Assembly: GCF_014195095.1 (NCBI RefSeq)
Contig: NZ_JACIBC010000008.1
Coordinates: 62,001 to 126,000, forward strand
From: Rhizobium sp. BK602
GTDB taxonomy: Bacteria; Pseudomonadota; Alphaproteobacteria; Rhizobiales; Rhizobiaceae
Direction: 5' to 3'
Length of the DNA: 64,000 bases
The notes below the pieces were generated by a model. The model made no database searches. It had not been told where the DNA came from and was given only the letters and a program-made list of their open reading frames with translations. Positions 56,808 through 64,000 of this stretch are shown in pieces. Position numbers and translations under genes: made by a program. The stretch's first letter is position 1; the number at the start of each line of letters is the position of its first letter.

Positions 56808-58625
56808 ATGGCACTTCGCAACATCGCGATCATCGCGCACGTTGACCATGGGAAAACCACCCTCGTCGACGAGCTTCTGAAGCAGTCCGGCTCCTTCCGC
56901 GAGAACCAGCGCGTTGCCGAACGCGTCATGGATTCCAACGATCTGGAAAAGGAACGCGGTATCACCATTCTCGCCAAGGCGACCTCGGTCGTCTGGAAGG
57001 ATACCCGCATCAACATCGTCGACACCCCCGGCCACGCCGATTTCGGCGGTGAAGTCGAGCGTATTCTCTCGATGGTGGACGGCGCGATCGTTCTCGTCGA
57101 TGCCGCCGAAGGCCCGATGCCGCAGACCAAGTTCGTCGTCGGCAAGGCACTGAAGGTTGGTCTGCGCCCGATCGTCGCGATCAACAAGATCGACCGTCCG
57201 GACGCCCGCGCCGACGAAGTCATCAACGAGGTCTTCGACCTCTTCGCCAATCTCGACGCCACCGACGAGCAGCTCGATTTCCCGATCCTCTACGGTTCCG
57301 GCCGTAACGGCTGGATGAACTATTCGCCCGAGGGACCGAAGGACGAAGGCCTGGCGCCGCTGCTCGACCTCGTCGTCAAGCATGTTCCGGAGCCGACCGT
57401 CGGCGAAGGCCCGTTCCGCATGATCGGCACGATCCTGGAAGCCAACCCCTTCCTCGGCCGTATCATCACCGGCCGCATCCATTCCGGCTCGATCAAGCCG
57501 AACCAGGCCGTCAAGGTTCTGGGTGCTGACGGCAACCTCATCGAAACCGGCCGTATCTCCAAGATCCTCGCCTTCCGCGGCATCGAGCGCCAGCCGATCG
57601 AGGAAGCGCAGGCGGGCGACATCGTCGCCATTGCCGGCCTTTCCAAGGGCACCGTCGCCGACACGTTCTGCGATCCGCAGGTCAGCGAGCCGCTGGTCGC
57701 CCAGCCGATCGACCCGCCGACCGTCACCATGTCCTTCATCGTCAACGACAGCCCCTATGCCGGCACCGAAGGCGACAAGGTTACCTCGCGCGTCATCCGC
57801 GATCGCCTGTTCAAGGAAGCCGAAGGCAATGTCGCGCTGAAGATCGAGGAAGCCGAAGGCAAGGACTCGTTCTACGTCTCCGGCCGCGGCGAATTGCAGC
57901 TCGCCGTCCTGATCGAAACCATGCGCCGCGAAGGCTTCGAGCTTGCCGTGTCGCGCCCGCGCGTCGTCATGCACAAGGACGAAAACGGTGAGCTTCTCGA
58001 GCCGATCGAAGAAGTCGTCATCGACGTCGATGAAGAGCATTCCGGTATCGTCGTGCAGAAGATGTCCGAGCGTAAGGCTGAAATGGCCGAGCTGCGTCCG
58101 TCCGGCGGCAATCGCGTCCGCCTCGTCTTCTTCGCGCCGACCCGCGGCCTGATCGGCTATCAGTCGGAACTTTTGACCGACACGCGCGGCACCGCCGTCA
58201 TGAACCGTCTGTTCCATGACTACCAGCCGTACAAGGGCGAGATCGGCGGTCGCGTCAACGGCGTGCTGCTCGCCAACGAAGCCGGCGAAGCCGTGGCCTA
58301 TGCGCTGTTCAACCTCGAAGACCGCGGCCCGATGATCATCGACGCCGGCGAGAAGGTTTATGCCGGCATGATCATCGGCATCCACTCGCGCGACAACGAC
58401 CTCGAAGTGAACGTGCTGAAGGGCAAGAAGCTCACCAACATCCGCGCCGCCGGCAAGGACGAAGCCGTGAAGCTGACCCCGCCGATCCGCATGACGCTCG
58501 ACCGCGCGCTGTCCTGGATTCAGGACGACGAGCTGGTCGAAGTGACGCCGAAGTCGATTCGCCTGCGTAAGATGTATCTCGACCCGAACGAGCGCAAGCG
58601 CATGGAAAAGGCCCGTTACGCATAA
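56808..58625 (+). CDS. typA: ribosome-associated GTPase TypA/BipA
   Basis: 605 aa translational GTPase of the EF-G-like family involved in ribosome assembly and stress growth. G1 IIAHVDHGKTTLVDELL, G2 RGITILAKATS, G3 DTPGHADFGGEVERI, G4 NKIDRPDARADEV; C-terminal TypA-specific domain with GRGELQLAVLIETMRREG and TRGLIGYQSELLTDTRGTAVMN. ATG 56808; the upstream extension is not family-like. A good terminator follows. Confidence 0.98.
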   Translation: MALRNIAIIAHVDHGKTTLVDELLKQSGSFRENQRVAERVMDSNDLEKERGITILAKATSVVWKDTRINIVDTPGHADFGGEVERILSMVDGAIVLVDAAEGPMPQTKFVVGKALKVGLRPIVAINKIDRPDARADEVINEVFDLFANLDATDEQLDFPILYGSGRNGWMNYSPEGPKDEGLAPLLDLVVKHVPEPTVGEGPFRMIGTILEANPFLGRIITGRIHSGSIKPNQAVKVLGADGNLIETGRISKILAFRGIERQPIEEAQAGDIVAIAGLSKGTVADTFCDPQVSEPLVAQPIDPPTVTMSFIVNDSPYAGTEGDKVTSRVIRDRLFKEAEGNVALKIEEAEGKDSFYVSGRGELQLAVLIETMRREGFELAVSRPRVVMHKDENGELLEPIEEVVIDVDEEHSGIVVQKMSERKAEMAELRPSGGNRVRLVFFAPTRGLIGYQSELLTDTRGTAVMNRLFHDYQPYKGEIGGRVNGVLLANEAGEAVAYALFNLEDRGPMIIDAGEKVYAGMIIGIHSRDNDLEVNVLKGKKLTNIRAAGKDEAVKLTPPIRMTLDRALSWIQDDELVEVTPKSIRLRKMYLDPNERKRMEKARYA

Positions 58626-58653
58626 CGGCCAGCCTGCATCGCTTCGAACCGAT

Positions 58654-58685
58654 AACCCCGGCCATTGTGCCGGGGTTTTATTTTG
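58654..58685 (+). terminator. typA terminator
   Basis: AACCCCGGC (58654-58662) pairs with GCCGGGGTT (58669-58677) around a 6-nt loop, followed by TTATTTTGTG. 28 bp after the stop. Confidence 0.92.
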
Positions 58686-58829
58686 TGTGTTCGATTTTTG
58701 GACCCTTGTGGCAAAGGTTAAAAAGGCGTTAATTTTCAGAGATCGTCCACGGATAAAGCCTGTGGGCAAGTCGGCCATCTAAGTAAATGAGGATGGTTAA
58801 TTTTGGCGGGCGAGGCCAGAGTAAACGTT

Positions 58830-59336
58830 ATGAAGACGTTATCGATCGATGTTCGGCGGGCAGAGCCGCATGATGCCCGAGCCATATCGGAGGTGCACCG
58901 CCAGTCGTGGCAGTACGCCTATGCCGGCATCATTCCGCATCGTGCTCTCAGCCAGATGATCGAGCGCCGCGGCGAGGCCTGGTGGCGCAAGGCGACCAGC
59001 GGCCCGGCAACGCTTCTGGTCCTCGACGTCGCCGGTGAGATTGCCGGCTATGCGACACTGGGCCTCAATCGCGCCCGCGCGCTGCCGCAGGAAGGCGAAA
59101 TCTACGAGCTTTATCTGCGCCCGGAATATCAGGGTATCGGCCTTGGCCGGCTGCTATTCGGCGAGGCGCGGCGGCTGTTGAAGTCGCTTGGCTGCAAGGG
59201 TCTCGTGGTCTGGTGCCTTGAGGAAAACGAGAACGCCGATCGCTTCTACCGCAACCAGGGCGGCGCGGATTTCTGCGAGGGCATCGAGACCTTCGACCGC
59301 AAGCAGATCAAGAAGATCGGTTTCGTCTGGCCCTGA
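58830..59336 (+). CDS. GNAT-family N-acetyltransferase
   Basis: 168 aa GNAT: VRRAEPHDARAISEVHRQSWQYAYAGIIP, an acetyl-CoA loop RPEYQGIGLGRLLFGEARRLL and a terminal VVWCLEENENADRFYRNQGG. ATG 58830 chosen; a TTG at 58803 is possible. Substrate unknown. Upstream of ppa by 127 bp. Confidence 0.9.
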   Translation: MKTLSIDVRRAEPHDARAISEVHRQSWQYAYAGIIPHRALSQMIERRGEAWWRKATSGPATLLVLDVAGEIAGYATLGLNRARALPQEGEIYELYLRPEYQGIGLGRLLFGEARRLLKSLGCKGLVVWCLEENENADRFYRNQGGADFCEGIETFDRKQIKKIGFVWP

Positions 59337-59463
59337 GCGGGCCGCGCCGCAACGGCTGCGATCCCCGATTAAAATCCCGAACTCTACCAATGCATTGTTG
59401 CGTTGCAGAATGATTCCGATTATTTGGCTTGCGGCAACCATCCTGATTATTTAGGGGACACGC

Positions 59464-59997
59464 ATGCGCATCGACGCGATTTCCATTGGTAAGAACCCGC
59501 CCGAAGACGTTAACGTTATCGTTGAAGTTCCGGTCGGCGGTCACCCGATCAAGTATGAAATGGACAAGGACGCCGGCACGCTGGTCGTCGACCGTTTCCT
59601 CTACACGCCGATGACCTATCCGGGCAATTACGGCTTCGTTCCCCATACGCTTTCCGAAGACGGCGACCCGATCGACGTGCTGATTGCCAGCACGCGTCCG
59701 CTGGTGCCTGGCTGCGTCATCAATGTCCGCCCGATCGGCGTGCTGAAAATGGAAGACAATTCCGGCAAGGACGAAAAGATCATTGCCGTTCCCTCGCCGA
59801 AGCTGACGCTGCGTTACGAGAAGGTCAAGGAACATACCGACCTGCCGGAGATCACGCTGAAGCAGATCGAGCATTTCTTCGCGCACTACAAGGATCTGGA
59901 GCCCGGCAAGTGGGTGAAGATCTATGGCTGGGGCGGCTCCAAGGAGGCCGGCGAGCTCATCGTCGAAGCCATCGAGCGCGCCAAGAAGGCGAAGTGA
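59464..59997 (+). CDS. ppa: inorganic pyrophosphatase
   Basis: 177 aa family I soluble pyrophosphatase. KYEMDKDAGTLVVDRFLYTPMTYPGNYGFVP, the metal motif EDGDPIDVLI, and MEDNSGKDEKIIAVP are intact. ATG 59464 with AGGGG 7 nt upstream. Convergent and abutting the DUF167 gene (stop at 59998). Confidence 0.97.
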   Translation: MRIDAISIGKNPPEDVNVIVEVPVGGHPIKYEMDKDAGTLVVDRFLYTPMTYPGNYGFVPHTLSEDGDPIDVLIASTRPLVPGCVINVRPIGVLKMEDNSGKDEKIIAVPSPKLTLRYEKVKEHTDLPEITLKQIEHFFAHYKDLEPGKWVKIYGWGGSKEAGELIVEAIERAKKAK

Positions 59998-60312
59998 TCA
60001 GCTTTTCGATAGAGCGTTCAGCCTGACTATCAAATCCTCCGGGTCGCCCTCGATCCGGAGGATTTTTTTACGCGCGGTATCGCCGGAGATCAGGCTGAGG
60101 GAAGATTTGGGGATGTCGAGGCTCTTGGCCAGCAAGGCGATCAGCGCCTTGTTGGCCTTGCCCTTTTCCGGTACGGCGGACACGCGGGCTTTCAGATAGG
60201 CTTCGCCATCGGCGCCGGTCTCGACCCCGTCTATGGCATCACGCCCGCCATTGGGCGTGAGCCGGACGAACAGCCGGAGATGATCCGGCAGGGCCTGCCA
60301 GGCGCAGCTCAC
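59998..60312 (-). CDS. DUF167 (YggU) protein
   Basis: 104 aa. Core LRLFVRLTPNGGRDAIDGVE, LKARVSAVPEKGKANKALIALLAKSL and SGDTARKKILRI match DUF167/YggU. GTG 60312 overlaps the YggT stop (GTGA), which is why the shorter start is preferred over ATG 60342. Operon yggT-yggU is a common pair; function unknown. Confidence 0.92.
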   Translation of the reverse strand: MSCAWQALPDHLRLFVRLTPNGGRDAIDGVETGADGEAYLKARVSAVPEKGKANKALIALLAKSLDIPKSSLSLISGDTARKKILRIEGDPEDLIVRLNALSKS

Positions 60313-60602
60313 CGCACGAAGATCGGGTAGAGCGAATTCCACATCAGCGAGCGGATGAAGAAGATGATCAGCAGCAGGATGATCGGCGAGATGTCGATGC
60401 CGCCGAGATCGGGAAGGATGCGGCGGATCGGGCGCAACACCGGCTCGGTGACCGCATAGAGGAAGCTTCCGACCGAATTGACGAACTGATTGCTCGAATT
60501 GATGACGTTGAAGGCGTAGAGCCAGGAGAAAATGGCACTGGCGATCAGCACCCAGGTATAAAGATTCAAAGCCAGATCAATGGTTTGAAATAAGGCGAGC
60601 AT
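60309..60602 (-). CDS. YggT-family membrane protein
   Basis: 97 aa with two hydrophobic helices: MLALFQTIDLALNLYTWVLI and a C-terminal DISPIILLLIIFFIRSLMW, with the loop TEPVLRPIRRILPDLGG characteristic of YggT. ATG 60602 has GGAG 6 nt upstream. Known members help in osmotic tolerance or division; coupled to the DUF167 gene. Confidence 0.93.
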   Translation of the reverse strand: MLALFQTIDLALNLYTWVLIASAIFSWLYAFNVINSSNQFVNSVGSFLYAVTEPVLRPIRRILPDLGGIDISPIILLLIIFFIRSLMWNSLYPIFVR

Positions 60603-60744
60603 GTCCGTCTCCATTTCGCGGTTGACAGACATGTAGACATTGGCGACTTAACGGGCAAGCCCCATGCTCCGAAGCGTGCTGAAACATGTTTAAAAGGCAG
60701 GCGAGCGCCGTTGCGCTGGCTGCCGCGTCGGAAAGTCTCGCCCC

Positions 60745-62001
60745 ATGTCGTTCGCTGCCAGCGGAGATCGATTTGCCGCCTTCCGGCATATCGCCTACAC
60801 CTATTTCTTCTTCGCCCGTTTCCTGACCGCTTTCGCCACGCAGGTCGTCAGCGTCTCGGTCGGTTGGCAGATGTACGAGCACACCGGCCAACCGCTCTAT
60901 CTCGGCCTGATCGGCCTGGTGCAGTTCGCTCCGTCGCTGCTGCTCATCCTGGTAACCGGCACCGTCGCCGACCGTTACAACCGGCGCATGATTGCCGCCA
61001 TCTGCATTTTCGTCGCCACCCTCTGCACGGCCGCGCTGCTGTTCCTGACCGTGACCGGCAGTTTCGTGCCGCTGGCGGTCTTCGCAATCCTCGCCGTCTT
61101 CGGCATCGAGCGCGCCTTCATGTCGCCGGCGATGCAATCGCTGGCGCCCAATCTCATCCCGCCGGCGGATCTGTCGAACGCCATCACCTGGAACTCGATG
61201 TCCTGGGATGCCGCGGCCATTCTCGGTCCTGTGGCCGGCGGCCTGCTCTATGGTGTCGGGCCTCACGTCGCCTATACGGTGGCCGTCCTCTTCTTCGCCG
61301 CCGGCTCGACGCTGACCTTCCTGATCCCGAAGCCACCGCAGCGCGTGGCGCATGAAGCGAAAAGCCTCACCGAAATGCTTGCCGGCTTCCGCTTCATCTG
61401 GTCGGAAAAAGTCGTGCTCGGCGCGGTCTCGCTCGATCTCTTCGCCGTGCTGCTCGGCGGCGCCGTCGCGCTGATGCCGGTCTTTGCGCGCGACGTGCTG
61501 ACGCTCGGACCCTGGGGCCTCGGCCTGTTGCGCGCCGCCCCCAGTTTCGGCGCTATCGCCATGGGCCTGTTCCTGGCGACCTATCCGATCCGGCATCGCG
61601 CCGGGCTTTGCATGTTCGTCGGCGTCGGCCTGTTCGGCCTGGGAACGCTGATCTTCGGCATCTCGCAGACGCCGTGGCTGTCGATCGCCGCTCTTGCCGT
61701 CATGGGCGCGTCCGACCTGATCTCGGTCTATGTGCGCGAAACCCTGATCACGCTCTGGACGCCCGACCATGTCCGCGGCCGCGTCAACGCCGTCAATATG
61801 GTCTTCGTCGGCGCCTCGAACGAACTCGGCGAATTCCGGGCCGGCACCATGGCGCATTATTTCGGCGCCATCCCCGCCGTCGTCATCGGCGGCATCGGCA
61901 CGCTGGCAGTGGCGATCATCTGGGCCACCGGCTTCCCGCAATTGCGCAGGATCGACAGTCTCAACGCGCCAGACCGGGATGGCGAGCCGCAGGTGGCGTG
62001 A
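60745..62001 (+). CDS. MFS transporter, EntS-like (MFS_3)
   Basis: 418 aa with about 12 hydrophobic helices. YFFFARFLTAFATQVVSVSVGWQMYEHTGQPLYLGL, the cytoplasmic loop GTVADRYNRRM (motif A) and central LAGFRFIWSEKVVLGAVSLDLFAV are typical of MFS_3 exporters such as EntS. The substrate is unknown. Convergent with the glutamine amidotransferase gene, gap 51 bp. Confidence 0.92.
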   Translation: MSFAASGDRFAAFRHIAYTYFFFARFLTAFATQVVSVSVGWQMYEHTGQPLYLGLIGLVQFAPSLLLILVTGTVADRYNRRMIAAICIFVATLCTAALLFLTVTGSFVPLAVFAILAVFGIERAFMSPAMQSLAPNLIPPADLSNAITWNSMSWDAAAILGPVAGGLLYGVGPHVAYTVAVLFFAAGSTLTFLIPKPPQRVAHEAKSLTEMLAGFRFIWSEKVVLGAVSLDLFAVLLGGAVALMPVFARDVLTLGPWGLGLLRAAPSFGAIAMGLFLATYPIRHRAGLCMFVGVGLFGLGTLIFGISQTPWLSIAALAVMGASDLISVYVRETLITLWTPDHVRGRVNAVNMVFVGASNELGEFRAGTMAHYFGAIPAVVIGGIGTLAVAIIWATGFPQLRRIDSLNAPDRDGEPQVA

Positions 62002-62052
62002 GGGCAGGAGGATGGAGAAGCTGCAGGCTCGATACGGTTCGTTTTCGCCGCC

Positions 62053-62787
62053 TCAAGCCGCCATCGTGTGCTTGCCCTCGAATACCATGTCGAGGAAATC
62101 GGAGAGCCAGGCTTTCAGGGCGGCATCGAAGATCATGCGGCCTTCCAGATGCTCGCGGCCCTGCTGGGCGTTCGGCATGCAGAAGCGGTGTTCGCCATGC
62201 ACGACCCAGCGCTGCATCATGGCGCGGGTGAGTTCGGCGTGGAACTGCAGGCCCCAGGCATTGGCGCCGTAGCGATAGGCCTGGTTGGGGTAGGTGTCGC
62301 CCGTCGCCAGCAGGTCTGCGCCGTGCGGCAGGTCGAAGCCTTCGCGGTGGAAGTGATAGACCATTTGCGGCCAGCGCATCAGCAGCCGGCCCTTTTCGGT
62401 GGGCTGCAGCGGGTACCAGCCGATTTCGGTCTTGCCGTCGTCGCGCGGCTTCACCTTGGCGCCGAGATGGCGGGCGAGCATCTGGGCGCCGAGACAGATG
62501 CCGAGATAGGGGCGGTTTTCCTTGAGGGGAACCTTGAGCCAGTCGATCTCGGCCTTGACGAAATCGTCGGGATCGTTGGCGCTCATCGGCCCGCCGAAGA
62601 TCACCGCGCCGGCATGCCCTTCCAGCGTCGCCGGCAATTTGTCGCCCAGCACCGGGCGGCGGATGTCGAGGTCGTAGCCTTTTTCCAGAAGCATCTGTCC
62701 GACGCGGCCGGGGCTGGAGCGTTCCTGATGCAGGACGATCAGCACCGGTCCCTGCCGGCGGCTCCGCGGCGGTTCCGGCTCAATCAT
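62053..62787 (-). CDS. class I glutamine amidotransferase-like protein
   Basis: 244 aa. GATase triad: Cys in YLGICLGAQMLARHLG, His and Glu in LQFHAELTRAMM. VIFGGPMSANDPDDFVKAEIDWL and the MVYHFHREGFDLPHGADLL segment fit the GMP synthase-like stand-alone GATase group. ATG 62787 overlaps the terB stop by 8 nt. Its partner or nucleotide substrate is unknown. Confidence 0.9.
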   Translation of the reverse strand: MIEPEPPRSRRQGPVLIVLHQERSSPGRVGQMLLEKGYDLDIRRPVLGDKLPATLEGHAGAVIFGGPMSANDPDDFVKAEIDWLKVPLKENRPYLGICLGAQMLARHLGAKVKPRDDGKTEIGWYPLQPTEKGRLLMRWPQMVYHFHREGFDLPHGADLLATGDTYPNQAYRYGANAWGLQFHAELTRAMMQRWVVHGEHRFCMPNAQQGREHLEGRMIFDAALKAWLSDFLDMVFEGKHTMAA

Positions 62788-63265
62788 CGTCGCCGGTCTC
62801 CACCAGCGCGCTCGACGCGCGGGCAGCCGCTTCCTGACGCTTGATGATCCGCTCGCGGTCGGAGACACCCATGAGATCGGCGATGCGCCAGATGGCATGG
62901 TCTTCCATCTCGCTGCGCTCGCCATCCGCATAGACGATGTCCCAGAGAATGCCGAGGAGCTCGACGCGCTGCTCGCTGTTCAGATGACGCTTCAGGTCGG
63001 AGGTGAAGCGGTAGTAGTCCACCGCCTCGCTCTCGGCCTCCTGGCCGGCGGCGATCAAGGCATCGAGCTGGCGGCCGTCGAGGCCGTACTGGCTCTTCAG
63101 GAGTTTGCGCAGCCGCTTCTTTTCGCTGTCCTCGATCTTGCCGTCCGCTTCCATCACCTGGAAGCAGAGAGCCGCCACCGCTATGCGAGGGTCATCGGGA
63201 GCAAAACCGGATTTGGGGTGATCCTTGGTCAGATTCTGGAAAAATTCCTGAAAGCGTTCAAACAT
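62780..63265 (-). CDS. TerB/DjlA-like tellurite resistance domain protein
   Basis: 161 aa all-helical protein: PDDPRIAVAALCFQVMEADGKIEDSEKKRLRKLLK and VELLGILWDIVYADGERSEMEDHAIWRIADLMGVSD, the two acidic metal-binding-like repeats of TerB (D-G-x-I/R ... E). The gene overlaps the amidotransferase. Role in tellurite resistance is only by name; genuine function in rhizobia is unknown. Confidence 0.92.
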   Translation of the reverse strand: MFERFQEFFQNLTKDHPKSGFAPDDPRIAVAALCFQVMEADGKIEDSEKKRLRKLLKSQYGLDGRQLDALIAAGQEAESEAVDYYRFTSDLKRHLNSEQRVELLGILWDIVYADGERSEMEDHAIWRIADLMGVSDRERIIKRQEAAARASSALVETGDDD

Positions 63266-63336
63266 CCGATTCCATTCTTACAGCAACTCGGGCGCGGTCC
63301 TCCAGAAGCGTAAGCGCGCTTCCGGCGGATCAGGCC

Positions 63337-64000
63337 CTAGAACAACTTGAGCCGTGTCTTGGGTTCCGGTTCAAGTTCTCGATTTTTCACGCCCGGATCG
63401 TCCGGCGCACCGCCGAAAAAGGGCCTTGTTTCCGCTTCGCCGGCCGGTTCGGTCGTGGCGGCGGTTGTCGCCGGCTTCGCCACGATCGGTTCCAGTTCTA
63501 TAACAGAGCTGCCGGCAGCCGGCGATGCAACTATCGGTGAAGCCGGCTTTTCCGCTGCGGTTGCGGGCGCGGGCTCCCGCATCGGCGGCAAGGACTTCAG
63601 CGCCGCGTCGACCGAGACCGCGGAGCCTTCCTCCACCGGACCTTCGATCTGACCGAACGGCGCCTTCCATTCGAAGGCATCGAGCCGGCCGGTGATGGGC
63701 GACAGCGGCAGCCATTTGTCGGAAACGAAGCCGTCGGCCACCCAGGCGGGATCGCGCGGCGCGCGCAGCGCCTGCGCCATCCAGTGGCGGACGCGACCCT
63801 GGTCGCCGGTTTCGGCCTCCTCGATATCGGCAAGCAGCAGGAAGGCGCCCTCGCGCGCATCGATGCGGGCCGCCGCCTCGGCCTTGGCGCGGGCCTTGGC
63901 GAAATCACGGGCATCGAGGGCGGCTTTCGCGGTGACCAGCAGCGCCTCGACATTGTTCGGGCGCAGCGCTTCCAGCCGCTCGGCGCGCTTCAGCCGGTCG
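63337..64000 (-). CDS. hemY: HemY-like TPR membrane protein, C-terminal part (cut by window end)
   Basis: The frame is open to the window edge; about 221 codons of the C-terminus are visible. TPR-like helices ERLEALRPNNVEALLVTAKAAL and ARAKAEAAARIDAREGAFLLLADIEEAETGDQGRVRHWMAQAL, the signature DPAWVADGFVSDKWLPLSPITGRLDAFEWKAP, then a Pro/Ala/Thr-rich tail ending TRLKLF. This is the HemY_N-associated protein downstream of hemC-hemD in alphaproteobacteria, despite its name not a proven haem enzyme. The N-terminus is outside the window. Confidence 0.88.
   Translation of the reverse strand, partial: DRLKRAERLEALRPNNVEALLVTAKAALDARDFAKARAKAEAAARIDAREGAFLLLADIEEAETGDQGRVRHWMAQALRAPRDPAWVADGFVSDKWLPLSPITGRLDAFEWKAPFGQIEGPVEEGSAVSVDAALKSLPPMREPAPATAAEKPASPIVASPAAGSSVIELEPIVAKPATTAATTEPAGEAETRPFFGGAPDDPGVKNRELEPEPKTRLKLF

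Noticed and set aside
56769..58778. Long antisense frame opposite typA
   Set aside because: Same explanation: complementary frame of a strongly codon-biased gene.
1..64000. tRNA, rRNA, prophage or IS elements
   Set aside because: I looked for T-loop-like GGTTCRA motifs, integrases and transposases and found none that held up; GGTTCGAG at 22586 belongs to an intergenic repeat.

Overview
The window is a high-GC (roughly 60 percent) alphaproteobacterial chromosome segment, almost certainly Rhizobiaceae and most likely Rhizobium. The grounds are the gene orders ftsK-lolA-xthA, ffh-chorismate mutase-rpsP-rimM-trmD, dapF-mtaB-ftsY-ispZ-DUF2585 and ccmABCDG-acnA, the cyclic-nucleotide-domain/CenR pair, and the short mosaic and palindromic intergenic repeats typical of rhizobia. 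Genes are packed closely, mostly with ATGA or GTGA overlaps inside operons. I saw no rRNA, tRNA, prophage, transposase or CRISPR array.

Layout. 1-6.3 kb: 3' end of ftsK, a Tat-like lolA, xthA, a cNMP-domain gene plus cenR, an L,D-transpeptidase and an aldo/keto reductase. 6.5-9.4 kb: an acyltransferase, a MarR regulator with two operator-like palindromes facing a drug/metabolite exporter, and mosaic repeats. 9.4-12.8 kb: leuC and a polar amino acid ABC transporter lacking an adjacent ATPase. 13-19.5 kb: the translation and secretion block (rplS, trmD, rimM, rpsP, aroQ, ffh), interrupted by a degenerate carbamoyltransferase-like gene and a hexapeptide acetyltransferase. 19.9-22.4 kb: a coupled unknown/metallo-hydrolase pair and an SRPBCC protein. 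22.9-27.9 kb: dapF to DUF2585. 28-31.4 kb: a Rap1a/Tai-like small protein and cytochrome c maturation. 31.6-38.6 kb: acnA, DUF1223, DUF2794, an Omp25/31-type porin, a GNAT enzyme and a BAX-inhibitor-like membrane protein. 38.7-48 kb: an FtsX-type ABC exporter divergent from tesA, thpR, LMW phosphatase, phhB, DUF1232, ialB, rlmN and a LysE exporter. 48.1-52.9 kb: an SDR, a nucleotidyltransferase-fold two-gene module, argG, and a MarR/LysE pair. 53-64 kb: M3 peptidase, a DUF4143 ATPase with an operator array, typA, ppa, DUF167/YggT, an MFS exporter, a glutamine amidotransferase, TerB and the 3' end of hemY.

Most of the window is conserved housekeeping. The places most likely to hold something undescribed are: (i) the nucleotidyltransferase/partner pair at 49141-50215, which looks like a toxin-antitoxin module; (ii) the DUF4143 ATPase, whose upstream region carries three copies of a GATCAATCGATTGATC-type site at exactly 40-bp spacing; (iii) ftsY, whose acidic N-terminal region contains two inverted copies of an intergenic repeat read in frame as protein; and (iv) the carbamoyltransferase-like protein lacking most of the STRTR motif. 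All functional calls come from reading the sequence by eye; no database search was run.
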